Positions 17,647 to 26,437 of a stretch of DNA of 64,000 bases are shown piece after piece (position 1 is the stretch's first letter; each line of letters begins with the position of its first letter). Below the pieces are notes generated by a model, which saw only the letters and a program-made list of their open reading frames with translations, searched no databases and had not been told where the DNA came from. A program made the translations under genes and the position numbers. The DNA comes from Fusibacter ferrireducens (GTDB lineage Bacteria > Bacillota > Clostridia > Peptostreptococcales > Acidaminobacteraceae): the NCBI RefSeq assembly GCF_015352425.1, contig NZ_JADKNH010000011.1, positions 62,001-126,000 on the forward strand. The letters are read 5' to 3'.

Positions 17647-18534
17647 ATGTTTAATCAGTATTTCGGGTACTACTTACTTTCAAAGAATATCATCACAAAG
17701 GAAAAACTTAAATTTGTTTTGTCGGATGAAAACAAAACACGTGTAAAGTTAGGTGTTTTAGCAATTGATGCAGGTTATATGACTTCAAGTGAGGTTACAG
17801 AAATTCACAAGATGCAGATGGCACAAGATCGTCGATTTGGGGATCTCGCTGTTGAGAAGGGATTTCTTTCAGAAGATCAACTGATGCTCTTGCTATCTAA
17901 ACAAAAAGAATCTCATACCACGCTTGGTCAAGTTTTAGTAGATGAAAATATCATGAATTATGAAGATTATGAGCAGTTGCTCATACAATATAAGAAGGAT
18001 TCTGGTTTTTCAGATGAAGAAATTAAAATTTTGAAATCTAATGACAGCGACGCTATTTTAGAACTGTTTATCGACATGGAAAATACAGATGAAGTCAAGC
18101 TTTTTAAAGACTATGTGGAACTTTTTATCAGAAATATCATTAGATTTGTGGACCGAAATGTGGTTATTGGCAAGCCTTATTTAGCAGAAGCCTATACTTA
18201 TGAAAACCATGCTGTTCAAGATATTGTAGGGTTTTACGCACTGAGTACGGGATTATCTGCAAGCGACGAAGTCATCGCTAATTTTGCAACGATTTATGCA
18301 CATATGTTGATATCTGAAGTCAATGAACTGGCAAAAGATGCTATTGGTGAGTTTATGAATTGTCAGAATGGACTCTTTATCTCCAATTTATACCACAAGG
18401 GGATAAATTGTAATCTTGAACCACAAGATTATAAAGAAAAAGGAATAATTACTTCTCAAAACAAACTCTTCGTATTACCTTGTGAGCTGACATTTGGGAA
18501 ATTTGATATTTTATTTAACATAAAGGGAGTGTGA
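17647..18534 (+). CDS. Four MshEN-like repeats fused to a CheX-like phosphatase domain
   Basis: Protein of 295 residues, no membrane segment. The N-terminus has four tandem repeats of exactly 29-residue period (starting at about residues 5, 34, 63 and 92). The third, RFGDLAVEKGFLSEDQLMLL ending in LSKQ, fits the c-di-GMP-binding MshEN motif (R-L/F-G at its start, Gly ten residues on, Gln at position 24); repeat two keeps LG, G and Q, while repeats one and four are weaker. The C-terminal half (about 150-295) resembles CheX/CheC-type CheY phosphatases: GEFMN supplies the E-x-x-N catalytic motif (Glu235, Asn238) with a Pro about 20 residues later. A cheY gene follows 5 bases on. The c-di-GMP binding is inference from the motif. 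Confidence 0.75.
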   Translation: MFNQYFGYYLLSKNIITKEKLKFVLSDENKTRVKLGVLAIDAGYMTSSEVTEIHKMQMAQDRRFGDLAVEKGFLSEDQLMLLLSKQKESHTTLGQVLVDENIMNYEDYEQLLIQYKKDSGFSDEEIKILKSNDSDAILELFIDMENTDEVKLFKDYVELFIRNIIRFVDRNVVIGKPYLAEAYTYENHAVQDIVGFYALSTGLSASDEVIANFATIYAHMLISEVNELAKDAIGEFMNCQNGLFISNLYHKGINCNLEPQDYKEKGIITSQNKLFVLPCELTFGKFDILFNIKGV

Positions 18535-18539
18535 ATGCT

Positions 18540-18899
18540 ATGGCTAGAATTTTAATTGTAGATGATTCAGCAATTTCACGTATGAAATTGAAAGATATTT
18601 TTGAAACAGACTGTCATGAAGTTGTCGGGGTGGCAGAAGATGGTTTAGAGGGCATAGAACAGTTTAAAATTTTAAAACCGGATCTTGTGACATTGGATGT
18701 GACCATGCCTAATATGATGGGGGTAGAATGTCTAAAAGAAATTATTGCAATTGATGCAGATGCAAATGTAGTGATGATTTCTGCTCTTGGAAAGGGCGAT
18801 GTCATTCTAGATGCTTTGAATGCAGGTGCACTCAATTACATTACAAAGCCCTTTGAAGAAAAGCAAGTATTGAAGACGATTAGAGAAGCCTTGGAATAA
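18540..18899 (+). CDS. CheY-like single-domain response regulator
   Basis: Stand-alone receiver of 119 residues. It has ILIVDDSAISRMKL, the phospho-accepting Asp in VTLDVTMPNMMG, the switch Ser in MISALGKGD and the Lys in YITKPFEEKQ. There is no output domain, so it acts by protein contact, as CheY does at the flagellar motor. An in-frame GTG at 18531 overlaps the previous stop and is too close to the AAAGGGAG site; the ATG at 18540 is preferred. It sits between the CheX-like gene and a CheA-like kinase, which together could form one phospho-signalling circuit. Confidence 0.9.
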   Translation: MARILIVDDSAISRMKLKDIFETDCHEVVGVAEDGLEGIEQFKILKPDLVTLDVTMPNMMGVECLKEIIAIDADANVVMISALGKGDVILDALNAGALNYITKPFEEKQVLKTIREALE

Positions 18900-18927
18900 C
18901 AAAGCGTTTTATTGAGCGGAGAGAATT

Positions 18928-20871
18928 ATGAGTGAAACCATTTTAGCTTTAGTCGAAAATGCCAAAGTTGTTTTGAATACAGAAAAATCGAGTTTGATCC
19001 ATACGTATTTCGAAGCGAATACGGCATGTAAGGGCATTGTTGTACAAGATGATACGGGAAGTCCGGTTGGCCTAGTTATGCGCAATCACTTTTATCAGAA
19101 AATTGGCACTCAGTTTGGCTATTCGCTCTATATGAATCGCTCTATTGAGCTCATTATGAAAACCGAAATCATCAAAGTGGACGTGACGTGTGACTTGGCT
19201 TCTTTTGGCTTAAAAGCAATGAATCGACACGAAAACGATGTCTATGACCTTGTCATTGCCATGTCTGGGGATGCATTTGTGGGTGTCATCAGTATTTCTA
19301 ATTTTTTAGTGGCAATGTCTGAAATAAAACAGCGTGAAATTGAGCTTTTAAATAATCAAAAACGCATTTTAAAAGAGGCCAATGAGCAAGAGAAGCAATA
19401 TAGACTGGAAATTGAGCAGAAGAATCAATCCATAAAAAATTTGCTCAATAATGCAGATCAAGGGTTTTTAAGTTTTGGTGAGACGTTGATTATATCTGAA
19501 GAAATCAGTAGCGTCAGTGAGATCATTTTTGGCAGATCTATACCAGGTATGCACTTTGGCGAACTCATGCGTCATTTTTTAAGGGATGACATGTATCATC
19601 TTTTGATAAATTCGCTGGAAAGTATGTTCAAACAAACTAAAAAGGCACGGGCTAAAGCTTTTTTAAAGTTGTTGCCAGATAGGTTCAAGACAGACCACCG
19701 AATTATTCAAATGGATTATAAACTCATTGCATTCAATGAAGATAAAAAACTCATGGTCATTTTAACGGACATCACAGATAAGGTTACTTTAGAACAAAAG
19801 CAACAAGACGAAAAAAACAATATGAAATTAGTGCTTTCAGCGATGAATAATAAAAGCGAGATACTAGAAGCTATTGAAGCCGCAAGACGATTCTTTTCAA
19901 AAGGGTACAAAGAGATCTTAGCGACTTCAAATCAGATTTTGGATTGTCTAAGTGAGATCTTTAGAATGGTTCATACGATGAAAGGCGATTTTGCGTTATA
20001 TGCTTTTCACAACACAGCTGTGGATTTACACGTGATTGAAGATCGCTTGGCAACTTTCTTAAAGGATATCGGGGCAGTAGAGACCGATGCTATAGACCAT
20101 TATTTGGAATCGATTGACTTTGAAAGTATGATTGGTAAAGATATAGCAATCATAGAAAATTTCTTAGGAGAAGGTTACTGTGCATCCGAAAAGAAAATAG
20201 CTATAAGTTCGGCACAGGTTGAGCTGCTCATTCAAGATATAGAGGCACATTATGAACAGTATGACCGTGCTGTTCTAATCCGAAAGATTCGTGATTTAAC
20301 CAATCCCACTCTAAACGAGATCATCATGAGTTATGATGAATACACTAAAATATTAGCCCTTAAGCTGGATAAAACCATTTCAGCCTTCGACGTGAAGGGT
20401 GATCTCATTCATATTAACCGTAACGATTATAGAGGCTTTATCAAAAGTCTCATTCATATCTTTAGAAATATTGTGGATCATGGTATTGAACTTCCTGACT
20501 CAAGAATAGAGAATGGAAAATCAGAAGGTGGACAGATCACTTGTGATATTTCTGAGTGTCATCGTGCGATTCACTTAAGCATATCAGACGATGGCAAAGG
20601 CATAAATCCTGAACAAATTCGCTCTAAGGCGAAAGAGAAAAACCTTTACACAGCTGAAGCGTGTGAAGCAATGACCGATCAAGAAATGATTCAGAGCGTA
20701 TTTAAACCTGATTTTTCAACGCAGAATAAGGTGAGTATGTTATCGGGTAGAGGTGTTGGTCTATATGCGGTTAAGAGTGAAGTGGAAGCTCTGGGAGGCG
20801 GCATCACAGTAGATTCTGTAATGGGCAAGGGCACGACATTTAAGATAGAATTGCCTTTAGTGAAGTCATAA
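18928..20871 (+). CDS. CheA-like kinase: CBS-like pair, HPt and HATPase, no CheW domain
   Basis: Protein of 647 residues, no membrane segment. Residues 20-140 resemble a CBS-domain pair (GIVVQDDTGSPVGLVMRNHF; FVGVISISNFL), followed by a charged coiled coil (145-180) and a PAS-like stretch (about 180-290). An HPt domain has the phospho-accepting His349 in VHTMKGDFALY. The C-terminal HATPase shows the N-box HIFRNIVDHGIELPDSR and G-boxes SDDGKGINPEQIRSKA and SGRGVGLYAV, a CheA-style ATPase. There is no CheW-like receptor-coupling domain, so the CBS-like/PAS-like part is the probable sensor. It is the last gene of the CheX-like/CheY operon and probably phosphorylates that CheY. Confidence 0.82.
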   Translation: MSETILALVENAKVVLNTEKSSLIHTYFEANTACKGIVVQDDTGSPVGLVMRNHFYQKIGTQFGYSLYMNRSIELIMKTEIIKVDVTCDLASFGLKAMNRHENDVYDLVIAMSGDAFVGVISISNFLVAMSEIKQREIELLNNQKRILKEANEQEKQYRLEIEQKNQSIKNLLNNADQGFLSFGETLIISEEISSVSEIIFGRSIPGMHFGELMRHFLRDDMYHLLINSLESMFKQTKKARAKAFLKLLPDRFKTDHRIIQMDYKLIAFNEDKKLMVILTDITDKVTLEQKQQDEKNNMKLVLSAMNNKSEILEAIEAARRFFSKGYKEILATSNQILDCLSEIFRMVHTMKGDFALYAFHNTAVDLHVIEDRLATFLKDIGAVETDAIDHYLESIDFESMIGKDIAIIENFLGEGYCASEKKIAISSAQVELLIQDIEAHYEQYDRAVLIRKIRDLTNPTLNEIIMSYDEYTKILALKLDKTISAFDVKGDLIHINRNDYRGFIKSLIHIFRNIVDHGIELPDSRIENGKSEGGQITCDISECHRAIHLSISDDGKGINPEQIRSKAKEKNLYTAEACEAMTDQEMIQSVFKPDFSTQNKVSMLSGRGVGLYAVKSEVEALGGGITVDSVMGKGTTFKIELPLVKS

Positions 20872-20898
20872 ATGGTCTCCCTTTAAATCAGTTTATCT

Positions 20899-20951
20899 AA
20901 AACAAAATTAATGGACCTTTGCAATTGCAATAGGTCCATTAATTTTGTTTT
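20899..20951. terminator. Bidirectional terminator between convergent genes
   Basis: A perfect 19-bp stem (AAAACAAAATTAATGGACC and its complement) around a 15-nt loop, with T-rich ends for both strands. It separates the CheA-like gene (+) from panF (-). Confidence 0.9.
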
Positions 20952-21013
20952 AAGTTCATCTATTAGATGATCCTATTGAAGAACAGTAATAGAGGGTCTT
21001 TTAAAGCCTGCTA

Positions 21014-22468
21014 TTATTCTCCAAAGAATAATTTGATCGTTTCTGCATCGTTTTTTCTTCCCCATAAGGACCCTGCAATGAATGTAACAAGGGCAATGGC
21101 CAGTGTGGGGACAATTTGGTGCATCCCAAAAGGATTTACTTTATAGATCGTAAAGATGAAAAATGAAATAAGTCCTGTAACGATAGATATGAGTGCACCA
21201 TCAGCATTTGCCTTTTTCCAGTAAAGCCCCAGAATTGTTGGCCATAAGAAAACGGCTTCAAGCCCTCCAAAAGCAAATAGGTTGATCCATACAATAATCG
21301 ATGGTGGCTTAATCGCAAAAATGAAGACGCCAATACCGATTATACCAGTGGTCATAAAGCTGATTTTATTTAAGGTCTTTTCATCGATATTGCCCTTGCC
21401 GTAATTCAAATAAAGGTCTTTAATGATAGAAGCAGAGGCGAGTATAAGCATGGAGTCAACGGTTGACATTATCGCAGCTAAAGGTCCCGCAATAAAAATG
21501 CCTGCAAGAATTGGCGGCAATACTTTTACAGTAATGCCAGGGATAGCGCCATCTCCAGCAAGTCCAGGAACCACATAGGCACCTAAAGTCCCCACAAGAT
21601 GCATACCGAGCATTAGAAATCCAACGACCACCGTACCGATCACCATGGCCCTATGAAGTGATTTAGAGTCTTTGAATCCCATGCATCTCACTGTGGTTTG
21701 AGGTAATCCGAGCACTGCAAATCCAACAAGCACCCAGAATGACAATATAAATGGAATTGGAATTTTACCACCAGCAGTAGGTGTCAGAGCACTTGGGTTC
21801 GTTTCAATCATCTTAGCGGTGATTGCTGCCATGCCGCCACCTGCGTGGATGATGGCAACCAGTAGAAATATGGTTGCTAGAACCATTACAATGCCTTGAA
21901 TGGCATCTGTAATGGCAACTGCTCTAAATCCGCCTATGGTTGTGTAAACAATTACTGTGATGCCAAAGATCACAAGTCCAATAAAATAGGAGTATCCAGT
22001 AACCGCTTCAAATAATTTTGCGCCACCGATAAATTGAGCCACCATTGCAGCAGCAAAGAAAATAACCATTGCAACGGAAGTAGAGATGACGATAAATTTA
22101 TTGTTATATCTTGCCTTCAAATAGTCGGTTACAGTAACTGCATTGATTTTTCTCGAAATAATTGCAAATTTCTTTCCTAAAACGCCAAGAGTAAGGAAAG
22201 CTGTCGGCACTTGAATCATGGCGAGCAGTATCCAACCATACCCCATAGAATACGCCACTCCTGGGCCTCCAACAAAACTGCTTGCACTTGAATAAGTTGC
22301 AATAAGCGTCATAGCAAGCACAAATCCTCCCATGGATCTGCCGCCAATGAAGTACTCTTCCATAAAACCGCCTTTACCAGACGTAAATTTATTGGTGTAA
22401 ATAGCGATTGCAAACATGAGTACAAGATATAGGATCATTGGTATTAAGATCATTGAATTCCCCATCAT
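21014..22468 (-). CDS. panF: Sodium/pantothenate symporter
   Basis: Solute:sodium symporter of 484 residues with about 13 membrane helices, importing pantothenate, the coenzyme A precursor. It follows E. coli PanF closely from memory: EYFIGGRSMGGFVLAMTLIA, then ATYSSASSFVGGPG, ILGKKFAI-type and NAVTVTDYLKARY segments, TTVRCMGFKDSKSLHRAM, and AIMSTVDSMLILASASIIKD. Two adjacent ATG codons could start it (22468 or 22465); the second has the better 7-base spacing from GAGGAGG. The start overlaps the yhdT stop, so the two are translationally coupled. coaE at 33.5 kb acts later in the same pathway but is not linked. Confidence 0.93.
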   Translation of the reverse strand: MMGNSMILIPMILYLVLMFAIAIYTNKFTSGKGGFMEEYFIGGRSMGGFVLAMTLIATYSSASSFVGGPGVAYSMGYGWILLAMIQVPTAFLTLGVLGKKFAIISRKINAVTVTDYLKARYNNKFIVISTSVAMVIFFAAAMVAQFIGGAKLFEAVTGYSYFIGLVIFGITVIVYTTIGGFRAVAITDAIQGIVMVLATIFLLVAIIHAGGGMAAITAKMIETNPSALTPTAGGKIPIPFILSFWVLVGFAVLGLPQTTVRCMGFKDSKSLHRAMVIGTVVVGFLMLGMHLVGTLGAYVVPGLAGDGAIPGITVKVLPPILAGIFIAGPLAAIMSTVDSMLILASASIIKDLYLNYGKGNIDEKTLNKISFMTTGIIGIGVFIFAIKPPSIIVWINLFAFGGLEAVFLWPTILGLYWKKANADGALISIVTGLISFFIFTIYKVNPFGMHQIVPTLAIALVTFIAGSLWGRKNDAETIKLFFGE

Positions 22469-22734
22469 TTTACCTCCTCATCATTTTCTTCAAAATCAAT
22501 ATCCTTGAAGTATTTTTTTACCACAAATGCAAGTGGGAAAGAAATCATCACATATCCCACTATACAACTGTAGAAAAACCAAGAAGGAAAACCGAGTATA
22601 TATTTATATTCGGAGATGTCTTTTAAACCAATTCCATAGGCAAAAGCAACCCACCATATGAAAAAGAACAGATACAGTCCAACAGTTATTTTTGCTTCTT
22701 TATTGATTTGATTATTTTTTTCTTTGAAATTCAT
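22465..22734 (-). CDS. yhdT: YhdT-family (DUF997) membrane protein, partner of PanF
   Basis: Small membrane protein of 89 residues with two hydrophobic helices (about 17-35 and 50-72) and an acidic tail (DIDFEENDEE). The order yhdT-panF is the same as in E. coli, and sequence features match: EAKITVGLYLFFFIWWVAFA, GFPSWFFYSCIVGY and the terminal VKKYFKDIDFEE. Its precise role is not established; a helper of the symporter is likely by analogy with small subunits of other sodium symporters. Start ATG has a GGAGTGAG site. Transcription passes the hairpin at 22770-22808 first. Confidence 0.88.
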   Translation of the reverse strand: MNFKEKNNQINKEAKITVGLYLFFFIWWVAFAYGIGLKDISEYKYILGFPSWFFYSCIVGYVMISFPLAFVVKKYFKDIDFEENDEEVK

Positions 22735-22769
22735 GTGCTCACTCCTTTATTTTATGAAAATAGAGTAAT

Positions 22770-22808
22770 AAAAAAGATGTAGTTGTGGACCTAGCGATCC
22801 TCTACATC
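22770..22808 (-). promoter_or_regulatory. Attenuator-like terminator hairpin in the yhdT-panF leader
   Basis: On the minus strand GATGTAG pairs with CTACATC (inner GGA/TCC adds three pairs) and six Ts follow. It lies 36-74 bases before the yhdT start, within the leader, so it should stop transcription unless prevented. An upstream segment TGTGCAGGAC (22840-22831) can pair with GTCCACA in the hairpin's loop and 3' side, a possible antiterminator. No known riboswitch class or T-box signature was recognised. Confidence 0.6.
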
Positions 22809-22853
22809 TGCTTTGATTAAATATGAAAATGTCCTGCACATGGATGAAAGAGT

Positions 22854-22882
22854 TTATCATATTATTTACAGTGTACCGTCAA
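22854..22882 (-). promoter_or_regulatory. Candidate promoter of yhdT-panF
   Basis: Minus strand TTGACG, 17-base spacer, TGATAA. It would start a leader of about 110 bases containing the attenuator-like hairpin. Confidence 0.45.
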
Positions 22883-23478
22883 AATACAGTCACCATATAA
22901 TATCAAATGAACAATAAACTTCTAAACGAACTCATCAATCTCTAAATTAGGCTTAACGATCAAGTTCATCTGTCTCTGTCCTCAGTTCAAAGCAGATTAC
23001 CATCAAATAAATTGTATTGCAAGCAGGTACGACTCTAAAAAGATATCATCCAACATAATGATAGCACAGGTTCAAGCAAGATTCAATTTTTATATCAACT
23101 ATTGTCAATAGAAATTCATATGATTTTTACTCATTTTATGAAAGATAGGCAAGAACCTCTTGCTTTGATTCAAGAGCAGAAATGATGTGTTGGAAATTTA
23201 TTGAGAAGGGTTTAAGCGTTGAGAGCCTCTTTTTAATGACGTTGAAGGCAGTAGGTTTTTATGGTGATGAGTTTAAAGGATGTGTTTCATAGGTATACAT
23301 ATACATGAGACCAGATGTAATGTCATCATCGATTGTAATGGATATAACTGATAGTGATAATTTATATATGAGGAAGATCATTTATACAGGGATGGCATTT
23401 TGTTTTAAATGCTGATGACGTTCTTTTATTTTAAAGATTAATCGTATTTTTGAGACAGCGAAAAATAGGGAGGGTGCT
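22883..23478 (+). other. Long gene-free region between divergent panF and DAK2-DegV genes
   Basis: Nearly 600 bases with stops in all frames and no RNA gene that I can recognise. CTCTTG and CAAGAG form a small hairpin near 23157-23176. The last 100 bases presumably hold the promoter of the DAK2-DegV gene, and an AGGGAGGG site precedes its ATG. It could include a decayed gene, but I cannot identify one. Confidence 0.4.
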
Positions 23479-25254
23479 ATGCAAGAAATTCAAAATGAGC
23501 GCTTGTATCAAGCCTTTATTACAGGTGCTAAAGAAGTGATGAATAACCGATTGTTGCTAAATCAAATCAATGTCTTTCCAGTACCTGATGCTGATACTGG
23601 AAATAACTTATATAGCATGATGAACAGTATCATTATCTATTCAGAAGTAAAGGAATCGTTAAGAGCAACGTTGGCATCTATTTCTGAATCTGCTATTATT
23701 GGCGCGCGGGGTAATTCAGGCGTTATATTTGCTCAATATATACAAGGATTGTGTGCATTTGAAGCACAATCCGTTGCTTTGGATAGAGAACAATTTATAC
23801 TGGCGGCTGAAAATGGTGTATCCTATGCCTATAGCGCTGTTGAAAGCCCCGTTGAAGGCACGATGTTAACGGCCATGCGTATTTTCCATAAATCTCTGCT
23901 CAAATACAACGATATTAAAATTTCATTTATGGATGTACTTGAACACGCCTATTTACAAGTAGAAGCATCAGTGAATCAAACCACGAATCAACTGGCTGTT
24001 TTAAAAAAGGCATCTGTGGTGGATTCAGGGGCAAAGGGATTTGCATTTTTTATTAAGGGCTTTATCAGTGGGCTTAAAGGAAAATCCATTAGTTTAGAGC
24101 ATCATGAGCTTGTTGTGAATTTTGAAATGAATTTAGGACACAAATACGCAGATGTATTGACGCCTCCAAAGTATCGATATTGCACAGAGGCTTTGATCTC
24201 CGGACATGAAAAAAAATTTAAACATTTAAAAAGAAATTTAGCAGCTTATGGTGATTCTGTAGTTGTCTCTTCCGGCAGTAGTTATTCGAGAATACATCTT
24301 CATACGAATTGTCCAAGCGAGGTTTTTAAAAGTTTAAGTGAGAATTTTGAAATCAAAGAACAAAAGGTGGACGACATGTTGCGTCAATATATGCAACAGT
24401 ATCAAAGAAAATATAAAACGGTAGTTGTGACGGATTCCATAGCGGATTTACCCCAATTCAAAATAGATGATGGGCAAGTTGTTGTCATACCTTTGGAAAT
24501 TTTGATTGGAGATCAATACTTTATGGATGGATTAACAATTAACAATGACATGATTTTCGAAATGGGCAATAAGCTAGGAAATCATCATACATCCTCTCTA
24601 CCCAACATACATAAAGTAAAAAAAATGTTGGTAGATCTGATGCATATTTACGAAGATGCAGTGATTATCACCGTTTCCAAAAAAATGAGTGGCACTTACC
24701 ATATTATTAAAATGGCGGCGGAGATATTTGGTGATAGAATTCAAGTGATTGATTCAAAGCAAAATTCTGTTGCACAGGGGTTGATCGTCTATAATGCTAT
24801 AAAAATGTTGGAGGATGGCTATAATGCTTTAGAAATTAGAGAACATGTGGAGGCACTTGTTCCCAAAAGTAGAATATTTGTATCCGTAAAAAATTTGGAC
24901 AATATGGTTGCTTCTGGTAGACTGAATAGTCATTTGGCAGGTGTTGTAAAACAATTAAAGCTGTATCCAATTATTTCGATAGATACACAGGGGCGTGGGG
25001 TGATTGCTAAAATGATTTGGGGCATAAAGAATAGGAAAAGAGCTTTACTGAAATTGATGCTTGAAGCTATGAGATCGTATGAGTTAGATAGTTTTGCTGT
25101 GACCTACGTTGATGATAAAGAAGAGGCAGAATATTTTGTAAAAGAAGCGGAAAAATTTTTAGGCATCAAATGTGAATATCTGGTTCAGTGTTCCTCTATA
25201 ATTGCAGCAGGAGCAGGCAAGGGCGCTTTTGCAGTTGCATATACTAGAAAGTAG
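23479..25254 (+). CDS. DAK2-DegV fusion (fatty-acid kinase type)
   Basis: Protein of 591 residues joining two functions that are often separate. Residues 1-200 are a DAK2/DhaL-like nucleotide-binding kinase domain (NVFPVPDADTGNN at 31-43, ARGNSGVIFAQYIQGL). A middle segment (about 200-305) resembles the FakA linker region. Residues about 310-591 are a DegV fatty-acid-binding domain (VVVTDSIADLPQ, HHTSSLPN, SGTYHIIKMAAE). In Firmicutes, FakA phosphorylates fatty acids bound to FakB (DegV) so that they enter phospholipid synthesis; the fusion would do both. Followed 7 bases later by two membrane-protein genes that may share its transcript. Confidence 0.88.
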   Translation: MQEIQNERLYQAFITGAKEVMNNRLLLNQINVFPVPDADTGNNLYSMMNSIIIYSEVKESLRATLASISESAIIGARGNSGVIFAQYIQGLCAFEAQSVALDREQFILAAENGVSYAYSAVESPVEGTMLTAMRIFHKSLLKYNDIKISFMDVLEHAYLQVEASVNQTTNQLAVLKKASVVDSGAKGFAFFIKGFISGLKGKSISLEHHELVVNFEMNLGHKYADVLTPPKYRYCTEALISGHEKKFKHLKRNLAAYGDSVVVSSGSSYSRIHLHTNCPSEVFKSLSENFEIKEQKVDDMLRQYMQQYQRKYKTVVVTDSIADLPQFKIDDGQVVVIPLEILIGDQYFMDGLTINNDMIFEMGNKLGNHHTSSLPNIHKVKKMLVDLMHIYEDAVIITVSKKMSGTYHIIKMAAEIFGDRIQVIDSKQNSVAQGLIVYNAIKMLEDGYNALEIREHVEALVPKSRIFVSVKNLDNMVASGRLNSHLAGVVKQLKLYPIISIDTQGRGVIAKMIWGIKNRKRALLKLMLEAMRSYELDSFAVTYVDDKEEAEYFVKEAEKFLGIKCEYLVQCSSIIAAGAGKGAFAVAYTRK

Positions 25255-25261
25255 GTGAAAA

Positions 25262-26029
25262 ATGAGTGCATATATGAGTGTTGTTGGTGTCGTATTTCTT
25301 TTTTACATGCTTCAGTTCGGGTATGGTCAGTACACGCAAAACAATTCGATTGTCGATATATTCTGGGGGTTGGGTTTTGTTATAGCGGTTTGGTTCGCCC
25401 TGTTCTACAATCATGCTTTTGGATTGTCCTCTCTTCTGACAACGCTGCTGGTAACGCTTTGGGGGATAAGGCTTTTTTATCATATTTTTAAAAGAAATCA
25501 TGGTAGACCTGAAGATTTTAGATATGTGAATTTTCGAAAGAAATGGGGGCATTCATGGGTTAAGACAAAAGCTTTTTTTCAGGTTTATATGTTGCAAATG
25601 TTTATGCTTTTAGTGATTGTATCTGCACCGGTAAATATTATCTTGAACAATCATACGGGATGGTCATTGTATACGATTATTGGACTCCTAGTTTGGTGTT
25701 TGGGATACTATTTTGAGGTCAAAGCTGATCAGCAATTGCGTCGATTTAAATCAGACGCTTCCAATAAGGGAAAAATACTGACAACAGGTCTCTATAAGTA
25801 TTCACGTCATCCTAACTATTTTGGAGAAGCGACGATGTGGTGGGGGATTTATATTATTGGTTTGGATTCAGGCGGCCTATGGTACATCATAAGTCCTTTG
25901 ACAATTACAGTTTTGCTCCGATATTTTTCAGGCGTGCCTCTATTGGAGAAACATTATGAAAATAATAGAGCGTATCAAAAGTATGCGGAGAAAACAAGTA
26001 TCTTTATCCCTTGGTTTCCAAAGAAATGA
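25262..26029 (+). CDS. DUF1295 membrane protein (steroid 5-alpha-reductase-like fold)
   Basis: Integral membrane protein of 255 residues with about six helices. The C-terminal part has the family signature GLYKYSRHPNYFGEATMWWG and a later EKHYENNRAYQKYAEKTSIF, shared with isoprenylcysteine methyltransferase and steroid reductase relatives. Bacterial DUF1295 proteins have no assigned substrate; lipid or isoprenoid modification is a guess from the fold. It begins 7 bases after the DAK2-DegV stop with an AGGTGA site and is followed closely by a DUF2177 gene, so a three-gene operon is likely. Confidence 0.86.
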   Translation: MSAYMSVVGVVFLFYMLQFGYGQYTQNNSIVDIFWGLGFVIAVWFALFYNHAFGLSSLLTTLLVTLWGIRLFYHIFKRNHGRPEDFRYVNFRKKWGHSWVKTKAFFQVYMLQMFMLLVIVSAPVNIILNNHTGWSLYTIIGLLVWCLGYYFEVKADQQLRRFKSDASNKGKILTTGLYKYSRHPNYFGEATMWWGIYIIGLDSGGLWYIISPLTITVLLRYFSGVPLLEKHYENNRAYQKYAEKTSIFIPWFPKK

Positions 26030-26038
26030 GATGATTTT

Positions 26039-26437
26039 ATGAGTTATATAAAAAAATTTATGGTAACGGCATTTATATTTTTTTCTATTGATCTTTTATG
26101 GTTGGGTTCTATTGGAAAGCAATTGTACGCTCGTCATTTGGGACATCTCATGGCAGATCAAATCTTCGTTAGCGCAGCAGTTATTTTTTATGTTTTGTTT
26201 ATTACGGGGTTAATCTATTTTGTTATTCAACCTGCTTTGGCAAAGGGGCATCTTAAGTATGCATTGCTTAGAGGTATGTTCTTTGGGCTCATCACTTACG
26301 CGACCTATGATTTGACCAATTTAGCCACTCTACAGGATTGGCCTATTATGATTACTGTTATTGACCTTATTTGGGGTACTTTTCTGTGTGGCTTTACATC
26401 GGCACTAAGCTATTTAATTTTAAAACGTAATCCTTAA
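26039..26437 (+). CDS. DUF2177 membrane protein
   Basis: Membrane protein of 132 residues with four predicted helices (about 5-24, 42-64, 75-95, 105-127). Features of the DUF2177 family are visible: an early SIDLLWLG and the GMFFGLITYATYDLTNLATL segment. Function unknown. The gene starts 9 bases after the DUF1295 stop, and the two families occur together elsewhere, so they may act on the same membrane lipid or transport step. The transcript ends at the hairpin at 26520-26552, shared with the oppositely transcribed tRNA gene. Confidence 0.85.
   Translation: MSYIKKFMVTAFIFFSIDLLWLGSIGKQLYARHLGHLMADQIFVSAAVIFYVLFITGLIYFVIQPALAKGHLKYALLRGMFFGLITYATYDLTNLATLQDWPIMITVIDLIWGTFLCGFTSALSYLILKRNP

Noticed and set aside
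22770-22850. T-box leader before yhdT-panF
   Set aside because: The conserved T-box sequence (AGGGTGGNACCGCG) is missing and the leader is too short; panF is also not an amino-acid gene.
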